Source: Chloroflexaceae bacterium (GTDB lineage: Bacteria; Chloroflexota; Chloroflexia; Chloroflexales; Chloroflexaceae). Taken from it: a DNA stretch of 48,413 nt. Position 1 is the first letter of the stretch, and every line of letters begins with the position of its first letter. The notes beneath the pieces are model-generated. The model was not told the DNA's origin. It saw nothing but the letters and a program-made list of their open reading frames with translations, and did no database searches. Positions 1 to 9,718 of this stretch are shown piece after piece. The DNA is taken from NCBI GenBank assembly GCA_012033195.1, contig JAAUSQ010000007.1, forward strand, positions 1 through 48,413, written 5' to 3'. Position numbers and translations under genes: made by a program.

Positions 1-808
1 CTCAAGCTGTTCGCGCAGGTCGCCATAGCCGACGATGGCCAGTATTGCCTGTGATGGTGGGCCAGCACATGCAGCCATGCATCCAGCAGCACCGCAAAGC
101 CTTTTTGTACACGAGTCGCCCCAACCCCACCACAAGCGGCTGTTCGGGCTGTAGCCCCAGTTCGGCCCGTACCCGGCTGCGGGTGTTTGGATCAGGCCGG
201 AATACGCTGGTATCCACACCATACGGTATCACCGTGCTGTGCTCAACGGGCGCACCCAGCCGCACCGCCCGCTGGAACAGGTCGCTACTGCATGCGGTGA
301 TAGCATCGGCGGCACGCAGCGCAATGCCCGCCGAGGGGGTGGTAGGCCAGTAGCGCTCGGCCATATAGATATCACTGCCATGCAGACTGATGACCAGCGG
401 CAGGTTGCACTGCCGCGCCACCACTGCGGCGGGTACACCATTGGGCAGTGCCCAGTGTGCGTGCAGCAGGTCGAAGTTGCCGATGTGCTGAATGGCTCGC
501 CGCAGCGATTGCACCGAGGCCCACAGTGCAAAAGGCAGCGCAGCAACAGCCTGGAGCCGGATGGTGGTATCACCGAAGAGTGCCTGCGCATAGCCCCAGA
601 TATTCAGGGAGGGGTGGGGCGCATAGCGGAAGAAGTGCAGATGCACCCCCCGCTCAATCGGGTCGCGGCGGATATCGGGGTGCCAGGGGGCCAGCAAATG
701 CACCGTGTGCCCGCGTGCCACCAGTCCGGCGGCTATTTCTTCAATGAAGGGGGCGGTGGTTTCGCCGCGATATTTCGGGTATGAAGTTGTCAGCATCAAA
801 ACGCGCAT
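1..808 (-). CDS. GT4-family glycosyltransferase, partial and frameshifted
   Basis: The product is a cytoplasmic, membrane-associated glycosyltransferase of the GT-B fold, probably moving a sugar from a nucleotide donor onto an envelope polysaccharide or glycolipid. The start at 808 opens with a Rossmann strand (MRVLMLTTSYP), then a glycine-rich PFIEEIA segment, an HAHWALPNG block and an HGSDIY motif. All are typical of the GT4 N-terminal domain. The linker reads VIPYGVDTSVF and the second domain begins with VVGLGRLVYKK. Near position 101 the frame is lost just after that Lys-Lys pair. One extra base restores GFAVLLDAW and an open frame to the window edge, so a one-base deletion is likely. The C-terminal donor-binding half lies outside the window, so donor and acceptor are unknown. 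The gene follows the GT-C gene on the same strand. Confidence 0.85.
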
Positions 809-915
809 ACTACGCCTGTCTGTCGTTGCTCTGGTTGCCCGCTAATGATACCGCAAAATCGGCATGTGTGCAGCGTACAGGCATGGGGCAGAGGGCCAGG
901 GGCACAAGCGAAAGG

Positions 916-936
916 GCACAGCGCACAGCGCAAAAC
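916..936 (+). repeat. Dispersed GCACAGC-type intergenic repeat, copy 1
   Basis: A 21-base stretch built from the tandem unit GCACAGC and ending in GCAAAAC is identical to 21152-21172 and similar to the reverse complement of 4076-4098. All three lie between genes. A 12-base perfect palindrome (GCCCACGTGGGC) follows at 946-957. Confidence 0.5.
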
Positions 937-974
937 TGAAATACAGCCCACGTGGGCAGGCGTTGTATTCAGTA

Positions 975-997
975 GCCGGAGGTTTGAACCTCCCGGC
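975..997. terminator. Hairpin downstream of the GT-C glycosyltransferase gene
   Basis: GCCGG at 975-979 pairs with CCGGC at 993-997, and AGGTT pairs with AACCT inside it around a TG turn, leaving one unpaired C. It lies 39 bases beyond the minus-strand stop at 1036. No T-run follows on either strand, so it is a possible terminator or a 3' stabilising structure only. Confidence 0.35.
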
Positions 998-1035
998 GAC
1001 AGGTGCCACGCTATCCCTCGCCCCGCACCGCTGCG

Positions 1036-4016
1036 CTACTCCGCCGTTTCCACAAACGAATCGGGGAAGCGGTAAATCAGTACCCGGTTATCGGGCGTAG
1101 GGCTGGCATAGACTACCTCGAAGCCGTCGATTACATCGCCTACCTGAGCATCTGCCGCGCCGATCAGCGGGGCCAGTGTGCGTGCACCATCGCCCTTGAT
1201 GCGCTGCAATGTTTCAAATACAAGGTATTCGGCTTCGTAGTGGCGGGCCAATCCGAACAGCAGCCCCTTGTCGGCGGTGTTCGGAATCATCACAGCGGGG
1301 CGCTCGGTGTGCCAGTTCAGTTGCCAGGGGTTGCGGGTCATAATCACCGTTGCGGGCGGCACGTTTTCTTCAATCCAGCGATAGGCCTGCACATCGGGAG
1401 ACCACTGCTGCGGCTCAACCTGCACTTTGGTTGCAATCGGTCCCCACGATGGCTGGACAATCGCCGTTCCTACCACCCCCACCAGGATCAGCGCCAGGGG
1501 ACTCCAGCGGCGCTGACCGATAGCCGAGAGCCGGTCGTAACCGGCCCAGATCATCCAGGCGGCTAGCAAATAGAGCCAGGGCATCACCATCAAGAAATAG
1601 CGCTCTTCGTTGGTGCGCCAGTAGGTCAGCAGAAAGACGGTATAGGGAGCAAAGGCCAGCAGCAACAGGCTGAGCAGCCGCCAGCGCGAACGTAGCGCCG
1701 CCACCATGCCAATCCAGGCCAGCCAGATACCCGCCGGAGTGAGCAGGTTCTTTTCTTCGTTGCGGCTTAGCAGCGGCAGGTAGCCGTCTTCGCCTGCCAG
1801 CGCAGCGGGCAGACCGCTCCAGGCGGGCACCAGATACTCGCGCAACGCCTGTACCTGTGTGCGGAATTTGGCATAGGTATAATCAAAGCCCCAGCGCAGT
1901 ATCCAGCTTCGGTCGGGCAGGCCAGGGCCACCCAGTTCGGGCGTGTATACGCGGTAGATATCGTGCCACGCCTCGCCGCTATCGCCGCGATAGCCAAGCA
2001 CCCACGCATCATAGCTCTCGGTGGAATAGACGGGCTTGCCAAACAGCGCCACATTCCGCGCCAGGTACGGCGACAGCACGACCAGCGCAATCGCTGTCCA
2101 CACCCCCGCCAGCACGACCACGCGGCGCAGGCTGTGCCACGTTGTGCTCAGGCGATGTTCGGGGGCGGTGAGTGCGCGCCAGTTGAAGACCGAGATAAGC
2201 AGCCAGATGCCCATGCCAAGCGCAATCATAGCTCCGCTTGGCTTTTGTAGCATCATCAAGCCGGTGAACACACCAGAGCCAGCCAGATATGCCAGGGGCG
2301 GCACTTTGCCGCGTTGTTCGGCATCAGCCGCCGCTGTGGTGACATAGCGGTACAGGAAGTAGATCGCCGCCGCACTGAACACCACAAACGGCAGATCGCT
2401 GGTGGTGTAGATGGTCAGCGTAAAAAACAGATGATTAGTGAGTGTAAGCAGCGCCGCCAGCAACCCGACGCGCCTATCCCACAGCCGCGCCCCGATGCGG
2501 TAGAGGAGCAGCAGCAGCAGCGCGTTAAAGATAATGTTGGGGAGCTTTGGCGGCCCACGCCTGCGGCCCGAACAGGGCGATAAACGGTGCAATCCATACC
2601 GGCTGAAGCAGCGGCCATGTCTCTTGCGGGCGGGTGGTGGTGGGGTAGATTTTATAGAACTGTGTGACATAATCGACGACCCAGCCGCGCCCCGCTGCCA
2701 GGTTGCGGGCGACCACCGCATTATCGGCATAGTCGGCGTGGCCCACATAGGGCAGCGCACTGATCACAATGATTTCGTAGCCCAGCCACAGCCCACCGAG
2801 CACCACCAGCAGCAGCAGGGCGCTGCGTGGCCCGCCAATAAAATCAACAATCCCATCGGCAATGCGCGGCAGCCCTTCGCGGCCCAGCACCAGCGCCAGC
2901 GCCAGCAAGCCCACCAGCAGCAGCCCGATCAGCAGTGAGTCGGGGAAGAGATTATGCACGATGCTGAAGTCGGGTTGTTGCACCCGCCAGCGTTGCACCT
3001 GCTGCGCGACCACCGTGCCAAGCCATGCAAAGGCCACCCCGACCAGGGCATAGGTGAGGGCGTGCCCATGTACATAGCGGTGCAGCAGTTGGCGCACAAA
3101 GCCGAGCAACGGCCCCGACCACGCCACCACCAGCGCGACCAGCAGCACCCCGATGATGACCTGCAACGTGGCCCCCATCCAGATACGGGCCAGCGCCAGA
3201 CCGGTCGCGGCAGCACCCGCTGCCAGTGCTGTCAGCAAAAAACTGAGCGGGTACGAGGCAGTCACACGTATCAGCAGCACATACCACAGCACCACGGCTA
3301 CTGTCAGCAACCCGACCGCCTGCCACGCGGGAGGCTGCGGCGTGAGCGGGTCGCCGGGTGGGGCGGTGACATTGATCTGCGCCAGTCGCACCCCTTTCGG
3401 GCGCGGGTCGGGGCCGCGTTCGGTCGCTTCAAAGGTGGCGGTCACAATCAGTTGCAGCGTGAGATCGGCATTGCGGCGGGCGCTGGCCGGAATAGGAATG
3501 CTGAAGGTCTGCCAGCTACTGGTCGGCGTGAAGCGTTCCAGCACCTGCCCATCGACCTGCACCACCACCACCGGTTGCACGGTGCCGTCGTCGGCCTCAA
3601 CCACGCCACGTGCGGGTGGGTCGAGCACATCGGCGGGCCAACCCTGCACCAGCATCGTCAGTTCGAGGTCGGAGCCGCTCCCCAGGTTGGGCAGCACCAG
3701 CGTAGCCTGACTGCCTGGTCCAGCGGCTGCGGGTGGTGGGCGAGTCGGGGGTGAGGTCGTCGGGGTAGAAGGCTCCCTGCTGGACAGCCTCGCCGCCCAG
3801 TCCGGCGCTGGTATTGAGAAAAAGCTGGTCACCAAGCCAGCCGACTGTCACCGCGCCTTGGGGCGGCGATTGGTAGGCCAGTGCGCCCGCCAGGATGCTG
3901 AGGATCAGCACAAGCAGCAGGGGCCAGCCCAGCGGATGTAACAGCACGGCTGGCGTACCAGCAATGGTGTGTGCTGCCGAGGGTGTATGTGATTGGTTGT
4001 GAGCAAGTGTTTTCAT
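1036..4016 (-). CDS. Large GT-C (GT39/ArnT-like) membrane glycosyltransferase, two frameshifts
   Basis: This is a polytopic membrane protein of the GT-C superfamily, which transfers sugars from lipid-phosphate donors outside the membrane. After correction it is about 992 residues. It has an N-terminal hydrophobic segment, then a soluble beta-rich region of about 200 residues, then many transmembrane helices. A periplasmic loop carries a GHADYADNAVVARNLAAG motif resembling the acidic first loop of ArnT/PMT enzymes. The frame is broken twice: near 3716, within a TGGACC context, and near 2545, where AWAAK should run into LPNIIFNALL. In both places removing one base joins the reading frames smoothly. 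I chose ATG 4016 because GGGGAA lies just upstream; ATG 4028 is an alternative. Together with the downstream GT4 gene this suggests envelope glycan synthesis. The acceptor is not deducible. Confidence 0.8.
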
Positions 4017-4026
4017 ACCGTTCCCC

Positions 4027-4032
4027 ATTATA
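4027..4032 (-). promoter_or_regulatory. Possible -10 element of the GT-C gene
   Basis: On the minus strand this reads TATAAT, ending 10 bases before ATG 4016. No convincing -35 is seen. The transcript would have a leader of only a few bases. Confidence 0.3.
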
Positions 4033-4040
4033 CTTGAGAA

Positions 4041-4056
4041 AGGCTCGCACGAGCCT
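4041..4056. other. Short perfect hairpin between divergent genes
   Basis: AGGCTCG at 4041-4047 and CGAGCCT at 4050-4056 are perfect inverted repeats separated by CA. The element sits upstream of both the minus-strand GT-C gene and the plus-strand phosphoesterase, so it may be an operator or simply a structured spacer. Confidence 0.3.
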
Positions 4057-4075
4057 GCCCTCTCTCCGCACCTGA

Positions 4076-4098
4076 GTTTTGTGCTCTGTGCTTTGTGC
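4076..4098 (-). repeat. Dispersed GCACAGC-type intergenic repeat, diverged copy
   Basis: On the minus strand this reads GCACAAAGCACAGAGCAC followed by AAAAC. It is a diverged form of the element at 916-936 and 21152-21172. Confidence 0.35.
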
Positions 4099-4113
4099 TC
4101 CTTTTTTGTGCCC

Positions 4114-4141
4114 TTCACCCATTGCCTGTATATGGTATGCT
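4114..4141 (+). promoter_or_regulatory. Putative promoter of the metallophosphoesterase gene
   Basis: TTCACC (4114-4119), a 16-base spacer and TATGCT (4136-4141). The -10 ends 7 bases before ATG 4149, which would give a leaderless mRNA. Confidence 0.35.
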
Positions 4142-4148
4142 AACAGCT

Positions 4149-4862
4149 ATGACGATCTGGGCCATTTCCGACCTGCATCTTTCGAGCGTGCAGCCCAAGC
4201 CGATGGACGTGTTCGGGCCGCATTGGAAAAACCATCCGCAGCGTCTTGCAACAGCGTGGCGGGCGCGTGTCGCCGCCGACGACTGGGTGCTGATTGCGGG
4301 CGATATCTCGTGGGCGATGAAGGTTGCCGATGCCCTGCCCGACCTGGCCTGGATTGATGCGCTACCAGGGCGCAAGGTGCTGATCCGGGGCAACCACGAT
4401 TACTGGTACCCGCGCCGCGTCGGGCCACTGCGGGCACAGCTTCCGCCGAGTATGACCGCGCTGGGCGGCGATGCTGCCGATATTGGCGCGGCAGTGGTGT
4501 GTGGTACCCGTGGCTGGCTGACACCAGAAATGCCAGGGTACGAGCCAGAGACCGACGCGAAGATTTATCACCGCGAACTCTTGCTGCTCGATACGGCGCT
4601 GCAACGTGCCCATCAGCTTGCGCGCGGGCAGCGGCCCATCATTGTGATGATCCACTATCCCCCCTTTATAAACGGTCAACCAACCGAGTTTGCGCGGCGC
4701 ATGGGGGCGGCGGGTGCTGCGGCCTGCATTTATGGGCATTTGCACCGCCGCGAAGACTGGGCCACGGCGACGCAGGGCACGGTTGAGGGGGTGTTTTATC
4801 AGCTTACGGCGTGCGATTATCTGGACTTTATGCCGGTGCTGGTGCGCGGGCTACATCGTTAA
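4149..4862 (+). CDS. Calcineurin-like metallophosphoesterase
   Basis: A 237-residue protein of the calcineurin-like phosphoesterase superfamily, which hydrolyses phosphomono- or diesters with two metal ions. The metal-binding motifs occur in order: SDLHLS near residues 6-11, GDISW, GNHDYWY, the histidine in MIHYPP, and YGHLHRRE near the C-terminus. There is no signal peptide, so it is cytoplasmic. The substrate cannot be deduced. The family includes small predicted phosphohydrolases of Firmicutes and Chloroflexota. I chose ATG 4149 because MTIWAISDLHLS is the family's N-terminus and a -10-like TATGCT lies 7 bases upstream; ATG 4137 is in frame as well. Its TAA stop shares three bases with the stop of the convergent HEPN gene, an unusually tight junction. 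Confidence 0.85.
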   Translation: MTIWAISDLHLSSVQPKPMDVFGPHWKNHPQRLATAWRARVAADDWVLIAGDISWAMKVADALPDLAWIDALPGRKVLIRGNHDYWYPRRVGPLRAQLPPSMTALGGDAADIGAAVVCGTRGWLTPEMPGYEPETDAKIYHRELLLLDTALQRAHQLARGQRPIIVMIHYPPFINGQPTEFARRMGAAGAAACIYGHLHRREDWATATQGTVEGVFYQLTACDYLDFMPVLVRGLHR

Positions 4863-5317
4863 ACGTTACATTGGTGACGCAGGAAATCGATGAGTTTGAG
4901 AATATTTTGATAGTGATTACGTACTTGAATGAAGGTAATGTCTGTGTTTTTACCATGAGCGATGAGATGGCGATTAGAAACAATACTTGTTACTGCGTCT
5001 TTAAGCTCATCAGAAATATCTGTTTCAATTTGCGTTCGCCACATTGGATTAAATGCACCTGATAAATCTAAAATTTTACGTAAATTGGGATTCTGAAAGC
5101 CACTAAGCTGTTTTTCTACATAGCTAGCAACAAATGGTGCAGATTGTTTTCGTGCATACTCACTGTATATAGAATACACTGCATTTTCCAGGAACCCTGA
5201 TACCAGGACACAGAGATACCGTGCCCAATGCGCCTGTATTTCTGCATCGACAGGGAGCGATTCGACCTTACGGAAGAGATCATCTAGTCGATTACGCTGA
5301 CTTACTAAGTTCCTCAT
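4859..5317 (-). CDS. HEPN-domain protein with RX4H motif, likely RNase effector
   Basis: A 152-residue, mostly helical protein. The N-terminal half (QAHWARYLCVLVSGFLENAV, about residues 28-47) is the helical region typical of RiboL-PSP/MAE_28990-like HEPN proteins. SNRHLIAHG near residues 115-122 carries the HEPN RX4H signature as R116 and H121. In the family this pair forms a metal-independent ribonuclease site across a dimer. The start codon overlaps the stop of the upstream DUF262 gene by 4 bases, so the two are translationally coupled and probably act together. Base composition is clearly more AT-rich than in neighbouring genes, which suggests transfer. A role as toxin or abortive-infection effector is inferred from the family. 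A purely structural, non-catalytic HEPN remains possible. Confidence 0.8.
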   Translation of the reverse strand: MRNLVSQRNRLDDLFRKVESLPVDAEIQAHWARYLCVLVSGFLENAVYSIYSEYARKQSAPFVASYVEKQLSGFQNPNLRKILDLSGAFNPMWRTQIETDISDELKDAVTSIVSNRHLIAHGKNTDITFIQVRNHYQNILKLIDFLRHQCNV

Positions 5318-6408
5318 TCAATATCTGCAAATGCTTCAGTAGCGAGTGTAATGCGACGCTCTACATTTCGTTCGTCAGTTGAAGCATCAGTTGCAGTTAT
5401 GAACTCAGGATTTTGAAGGAGGTTTTCGTATTTGTCGCGCATCATCTCGCAATTAACTATATCGCCCTTTGCTAACCGGCGTGCTACACCAACCATGACG
5501 GCATCAAATACAGCAGCATTCAAGGTGCGACGGGGACGAAACGCCCGTACGTCAATACATTCATAGATTTTTGTGATTGTTACTGTAAAAAGATTTGTTA
5601 AAACCTCAGCAGATTGAAGCTTGAGACGACGATTGTCATGCATGTAGGTGTTTAGAAAACCTTTAAGAGGTTTCTTGTATGTATCTAACCTGAAATACAA
5701 GGCAAAAAAGCGCAGAATTAGTTCCTGATCTTTCATACGTGGGCTTTTTCTAATGCTGTAGATGGAACGCCATGCTTCGTTTTTATTTAGTGTTTTGATA
5801 AGGTCATTAAACGCTCCTCTCGAAATGCTCGCACGGATTTCTTGGGGTTGCAGTGATACTCCACCTGTGTTAAGACGCTCAAACACATGGTAGACACTGC
5901 TACTATCATCATCTTTAGGCTCGTCCTGCTTTATTACAGTTGCGTGAATGATCGAGTCATCTAGCCGACGTCGATCTTCTTCTAAAAGTGTCTGATATGA
6001 TTTACCTTCGAATTCTGATTGTACACCTTTCAAGGTAAACTCTTGCCCCGTCGGTTCAAAATGCCCATCATAAAAATATTGTAGTGACTTTAACCGCTGT
6101 TGACCATCAATGACGAGTAGTTTGTTAGTATCTAGATCCCGTGCTAGAAATATTCCTGGAACTGGAAGACCTAGTAGTAGCGACTCTATAAAACGAGAAG
6201 CTCGTGTGAGAGTCCATACATACCCGCGCTGAAATGAAGGGATGATAATGTCTGAGTTTTTTATTCGCTTTACTACGCTGTCAACCGGATAGTCGGCACC
6301 GTAACTAGAAATTGAATATTTTAGAGGAAGACTCTCTTCAGTCTCGTCTTGATCTTCAACTTCTACATCTGAGTTATTCGACATAGACTGTTGATTTGCT
6401 GTGATCAT
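5314..6408 (-). CDS. DUF262 domain protein (ParB/Srx-like nuclease fold)
   Basis: A 364-residue soluble protein. The DUF262 core is clear: IIIPSFQRGYVW near residues 54-65 and VIDGQQRLKSLQ near 99-110. DGQQR is the family's signature and lies in the ParB-like fold that binds and hydrolyses NTPs in GmrS-like proteins. The C-terminal DUF1524 HNH nuclease domain of full GmrSD proteins is absent, since the protein ends in a helical region with no HNH motif. It therefore resembles a stand-alone GmrS-type subunit. The nuclease activity of the pair may come from the HEPN partner, whose start overlaps this stop by 4 bases. The gene is AT-rich compared with the flanking genes. I infer a defence or toxin-antitoxin role from DUF262 proteins in other modules, such as type IV restriction and BrxU-like proteins. 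Confidence 0.85.
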   Translation of the reverse strand: MITANQQSMSNNSDVEVEDQDETEESLPLKYSISSYGADYPVDSVVKRIKNSDIIIPSFQRGYVWTLTRASRFIESLLLGLPVPGIFLARDLDTNKLLVIDGQQRLKSLQYFYDGHFEPTGQEFTLKGVQSEFEGKSYQTLLEEDRRRLDDSIIHATVIKQDEPKDDDSSSVYHVFERLNTGGVSLQPQEIRASISRGAFNDLIKTLNKNEAWRSIYSIRKSPRMKDQELILRFFALYFRLDTYKKPLKGFLNTYMHDNRRLKLQSAEVLTNLFTVTITKIYECIDVRAFRPRRTLNAAVFDAVMVGVARRLAKGDIVNCEMMRDKYENLLQNPEFITATDASTDERNVERRITLATEAFADIE

Positions 6409-6493
6409 AGGGCATACTCTTCAGGTATAAAGTTCTTGTAAGATTCGCTCATATTTTATCACAATTGCTCATAGCACACCTGTGCGGCTTCAT

Positions 6494-6522
6494 TTGGCAA
6501 AGTCCCCGATCTGCGGTATAAT
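6494..6522 (+). promoter_or_regulatory. gyrA promoter
   Basis: TTGGCA (6494-6499), a 17-base spacer and TATAAT (6517-6522), a near-consensus sigma-70 promoter. Transcription would begin near 6529, leaving a leader of about 125 bases before gyrA. Confidence 0.7.
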
Positions 6523-6653
6523 ACTATGAGATATTTTGCACTGGAGTGCCTGAAACGGGGCATTGAACAGGGGGGTTCTTCGTCCCGTGTGCTGTGCTTC
6601 TCGCTCTTGCATAGTGGCGCAACACCAGCACATCAAACCGAATAAGGAGCCAT

Positions 6654-9167
6654 GTGTTTATGGAAATCGGCATTGTCCGTCCCATCAGTCTTGTCGATGA
6701 AGTGCGTAGTTCGTACCTCGACTACGCGATGAGTGTGATTGTCTCGCGTGCCCTGCCCGATGTGCGCGACGGCTTGAAACCGGTCCAGCGCCGCATTTTG
6801 TATGCGATGCTGCGCGAGGGGTTGCGCCACGACCAACGCTATTCCAAGTGTGCTGGTATTGTCGGTGAGGTGCTGAAGAAATATCACCCACACGGCGACT
6901 CGGCGGTATATGATGCGCTGGTGCGCCTCGCGCAGCCCTGGAATATGCGCTACCCGCTGGTGGATGGGCAAGGAAATTTTGGCTCAATTGACGGCGACCC
7001 ACCTGCCGCCTACCGTTACACTGAAGCCAAGCTGACCAAAATTGCCGAAGAACTGCTGATTGATATCGACAAGAACACAGTTGATTTCCGCCCCAACTTC
7101 GATGGTGAACATCAGGAACCACGCGTATTGCCCGCCCTGCTGCCCAACCTGCTGCTCAATGGCGCGTCGGGCATTGCGGTTGGCATGGCAACCAATATTC
7201 CGCCGCACAATCTCAACGAGGTGTGTGATGCGTTGATGGACTTGATCGATAATCCTGAGATTACCGTGGAGGAGTTGATCAGGCTCATTCCAGGCCCCGA
7301 CTTCCCCACAGGCGCAAGCATACTGGGCACCGAGGGCATTATGCAGGCCTATAGCACGGGCAAGGGCCAGATTACGCTGCGGGCCAAGGCCCACATCGAA
7401 GAGGGCAATCGTGGCTCGTTTAACATCGTTGTGACTGAACTGCCCTATCAGGTCAATAAGGCCCGCCTGCACGAACGTGTTGCAGAGATGGCCCGCGAAC
7501 GCAAGATCGAAGGTATCCGTGATATTCAAGATCAGTCTGACCGCACGGGGATGCGGTTGGTCATTTTCCTTAAGCAGGACGCACAGCCCAAGAAGGTGCT
7601 CAATGCGCTTTATAAGCATTCGCAGATGCAGACCACCTTTGGTATCAACCTGCTCGCGCTGATTGAATCAGGCTCTCAGCCGCGTGTGCTCAATCTCAAG
7701 CGGATGCTGAACGAGTATATCGAGCATCGCCGCGAGGTTATTCGGCGGCGCACCGAGTTTGATCTGGAGAAGGCCCGCGCCCGTGCCCATATCCTCGAAG
7801 GCTTGCAAATTGCGCTTGATAATCTGGATGCAATTATTCAGACTATCCGTAGCGCACGCACCGTGGAAGCGGCCCGTACTGGCCTGATGGAGCGCTTCAA
7901 CCTGAGCGAAGTTCAATCGCAGGCTATTCTTGATTTGCAACTGCGGCGACTGGCTGCGCTCGAACGGGAGAAGATCGAGGATGAGTACCGCGAAGTGCTG
8001 GCCCTGATTACCGACCTTGAGGCAATTCTGGCTGACCCGCAAAAGGTGCTGGATCTGATCAAGGCCGATCTGCGACGGCTCAAAGCGGAATACGGCGACG
8101 AGCGCCGCACCCGTATCATTCCCAATGTGGATGGCGAGGTGAGCGACGAAGACCTGATCCCCGATGTACGTGTGCTGATTACGCTGACCAATCGCGGCTC
8201 GATCAAGCGCCAGGCAACCGATGTCTTCCGCACCCAGCGGCGCGGCGGGCGGGGCGTGCGGGGCGTGATTACCCGCGAGCAGGACGTGGTGCGCCACCTC
8301 ATCAATTGCAGCACCATGGATAACTTGCTCTTCTTTACCGACCGGGGCAAGGTGTATCAACTCAAGGCCTACGAAGTGCCCGATGCAAGCCGTACCGCCA
8401 AGGGGATCGCCCTGGTGAACCTGATTTCGCTGGAACCGGGCGAACTGGTGACAACCGTGCTGTCGGTCTCCGATGGCGACTTCGAAGACGGTGAGTATCT
8501 GGTGATGGCAACCGAGCGCGGCAAGATCAAACGCACCGCATTGAACGAGTATAGCCAGGTACGCTCGAATGGCCTGATTGCTATCGGGTTGGAAGAGGGC
8601 GATATGCTTGGCTGGGTGGCGATGAGCAAGGGCGAAGAAGATGTGCTGATGACTACGGCACGCGGGCGCACCTGCCGCTTCCGCCAGAGCGATGTGCGCC
8701 CGATGGGGCGGCCTGCCAGCGGCGTGATCGGTATTACGCTGCAAGATGATGACCGGGTGATCGGGATGAGCCTGGTGCGCGAAGGGGCCGACCTGCTGCT
8801 GGTGACGGAGCAGGGCCATGGCAAGCGCACCGAGCTGGAAGAATACCCGGTGAAGGGCCGCGCTACGCAGGGGGTTATCTCAATCCGGCTGCGTAATGAG
8901 ACCGACCGGGTGGCGGCGGCACAGGTCGTCAACGACGATTCGATCCTGACGCTGATTACCCGTAGCGGCATTGTGATGCGAACCAGTGCCGACGGTATCT
9001 CGCGGCTGGGCCGTGCGACGCAGGGCGTAATCATCCTGAACCTGGGCAAGGGCGATGGACTGGCGGCGTTCTCGTGCGAACAACCCGAAGATCTGAACGG
9101 CAACGGCATGGATGGCGAAGGCGAGTTCGAGGTCATTGTTGAAGTAGATGGTATTGGCGAAGAATGA
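6654..9167 (+). CDS. gyrA: DNA gyrase subunit A
   Basis: Subunit A of the type IIA topoisomerase that introduces negative supercoils; it works with GyrB, which is not in this window. The 837-residue length fits the family. The active-site tyrosine is Y122 in AAYRYTE. The quinolone-resistance region reads [10 protein letters not shown] with S83 and D87 in E. coli numbering, the wild-type quinolone-sensitive state. The coiled coil follows, and the GyrA box QRRGGRG (about residues 525-531) opens the C-terminal beta-pinwheel, which separates GyrA from ParC. AAGGAG lies at 6644-6649; the start is GTG 6654 or ATG 6660. A short acidic tail ([16 protein letters not shown]) follows the pinwheel. A strong promoter lies at 6494-6522, and the next gene overlaps the stop by 4 bases. 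Confidence 0.97.
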   Translation: MFMEIGIVRPISLVDEVRSSYLDYAMSVIVSRALPDVRDGLKPVQRRILYAMLREGLRHDQRYSKCAGIVGEVLKKYHPHGDSAVYDALVRLAQPWNMRYPLVDGQGNFGSIDGDPPAAYRYTEAKLTKIAEELLIDIDKNTVDFRPNFDGEHQEPRVLPALLPNLLLNGASGIAVGMATNIPPHNLNEVCDALMDLIDNPEITVEELIRLIPGPDFPTGASILGTEGIMQAYSTGKGQITLRAKAHIEEGNRGSFNIVVTELPYQVNKARLHERVAEMARERKIEGIRDIQDQSDRTGMRLVIFLKQDAQPKKVLNALYKHSQMQTTFGINLLALIESGSQPRVLNLKRMLNEYIEHRREVIRRRTEFDLEKARARAHILEGLQIALDNLDAIIQTIRSARTVEAARTGLMERFNLSEVQSQAILDLQLRRLAALEREKIEDEYREVLALITDLEAILADPQKVLDLIKADLRRLKAEYGDERRTRIIPNVDGEVSDEDLIPDVRVLITLTNRGSIKRQATDVFRTQRRGGRGVRGVITREQDVVRHLINCSTMDNLLFFTDRGKVYQLKAYEVPDASRTAKGIALVNLISLEPGELVTTVLSVSDGDFEDGEYLVMATERGKIKRTALNEYSQVRSNGLIAIGLEEGDMLGWVAMSKGEEDVLMTTARGRTCRFRQSDVRPMGRPASGVIGITLQDDDRVIGMSLVREGADLLLVTEQGHGKRTELEEYPVKGRATQGVISIRLRNETDRVAAAQVVNDDSILTLITRSGIVMRTSADGISRLGRATQGVIILNLGKGDGLAAFSCEQPEDLNGNGMDGEGEFEVIVEVDGIGEE

Positions 9168-9718
9168 GACGCAACCCACAGCGTATGCCGCTGCTGCTGG
9201 TAGCTGTGCTGCTGGTAGCAGGGGGTGCGCTGCTGGTGGCGTGGTGGCAGGTGGGCAGCACGCGTGTCTATGCTCAGCGTCTCTCCGATGCGCACGCACG
9301 CTGGGATGCTCGCCCCTTTCGCTCGTACCAACTTACCCTGGAAACAACCCGCTTTCAGCAAGCACAACCCATTATGCGGCGCGAAGTGTTGACGGTGCGC
9401 CACGCCGACGAGCCTGCCTCGGTGGATTATTACCTCGATATGCTTACACGCTTCCCCCGCGAGTGGGAGTTTACATGCGGCAGCATCACGCCCGATTGCC
9501 GCTTCCCGCGCACCTACCGCGCCTCTGTTCGCTATCATACCCAGCTTGGCTATCCGCAACACATCAGGATTATTGGCACACGTCACCCGGACTGGCTCAA
9601 CCTGACATTCTGGCAGTGGTTCTTTTTTCGCGGGGGGATGCATCAGTGCGACAATGTCACCTGTACCAACACTGCCACCGAGCGCGAAATTACTCTATCG
9701 GTTTTGCCGGGGTCGTAG
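9164..9718 (+). CDS. Membrane-anchored protein of unknown function (DUF6174-like)
   Basis: A 184-residue protein with an N-terminal transmembrane or signal-anchor segment (about residues 9-28) and a predicted extracytoplasmic domain. It carries a tryptophan-led FRSYQLTLE strand, two paired cysteines (TCGSITPDC) and a [13 protein letters not shown] segment. That last pattern resembles the Tyr/Gly-Tyr-Pro element of DUF6174 proteins, but the match is only tentative. A second cysteine pair, CDNVTC, is near the C-terminus, so disulfides are possible in the exported domain. The start overlaps the gyrA stop in an ATGA, so it is read with gyrA. Its last 29 bases overlap the convergent histidine kinase gene. 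No function can be assigned. Confidence 0.7.
   Translation: MRRNPQRMPLLLVAVLLVAGGALLVAWWQVGSTRVYAQRLSDAHARWDARPFRSYQLTLETTRFQQAQPIMRREVLTVRHADEPASVDYYLDMLTRFPREWEFTCGSITPDCRFPRTYRASVRYHTQLGYPQHIRIIGTRHPDWLNLTFWQWFFFRGGMHQCDNVTCTNTATEREITLSVLPGS

Noticed and set aside
845-1566. Plus-strand frames over the 3' end of the GT-C gene
   Set aside because: They overlap a strong minus-strand membrane protein gene and look like frame shadows.
7668-9643. Long open frames on the minus strand opposite gyrA
   Set aside because: They are shadows of gyrA's GC-rich third positions; the translations are Arg/Ser/Pro/His-rich and match no domain.
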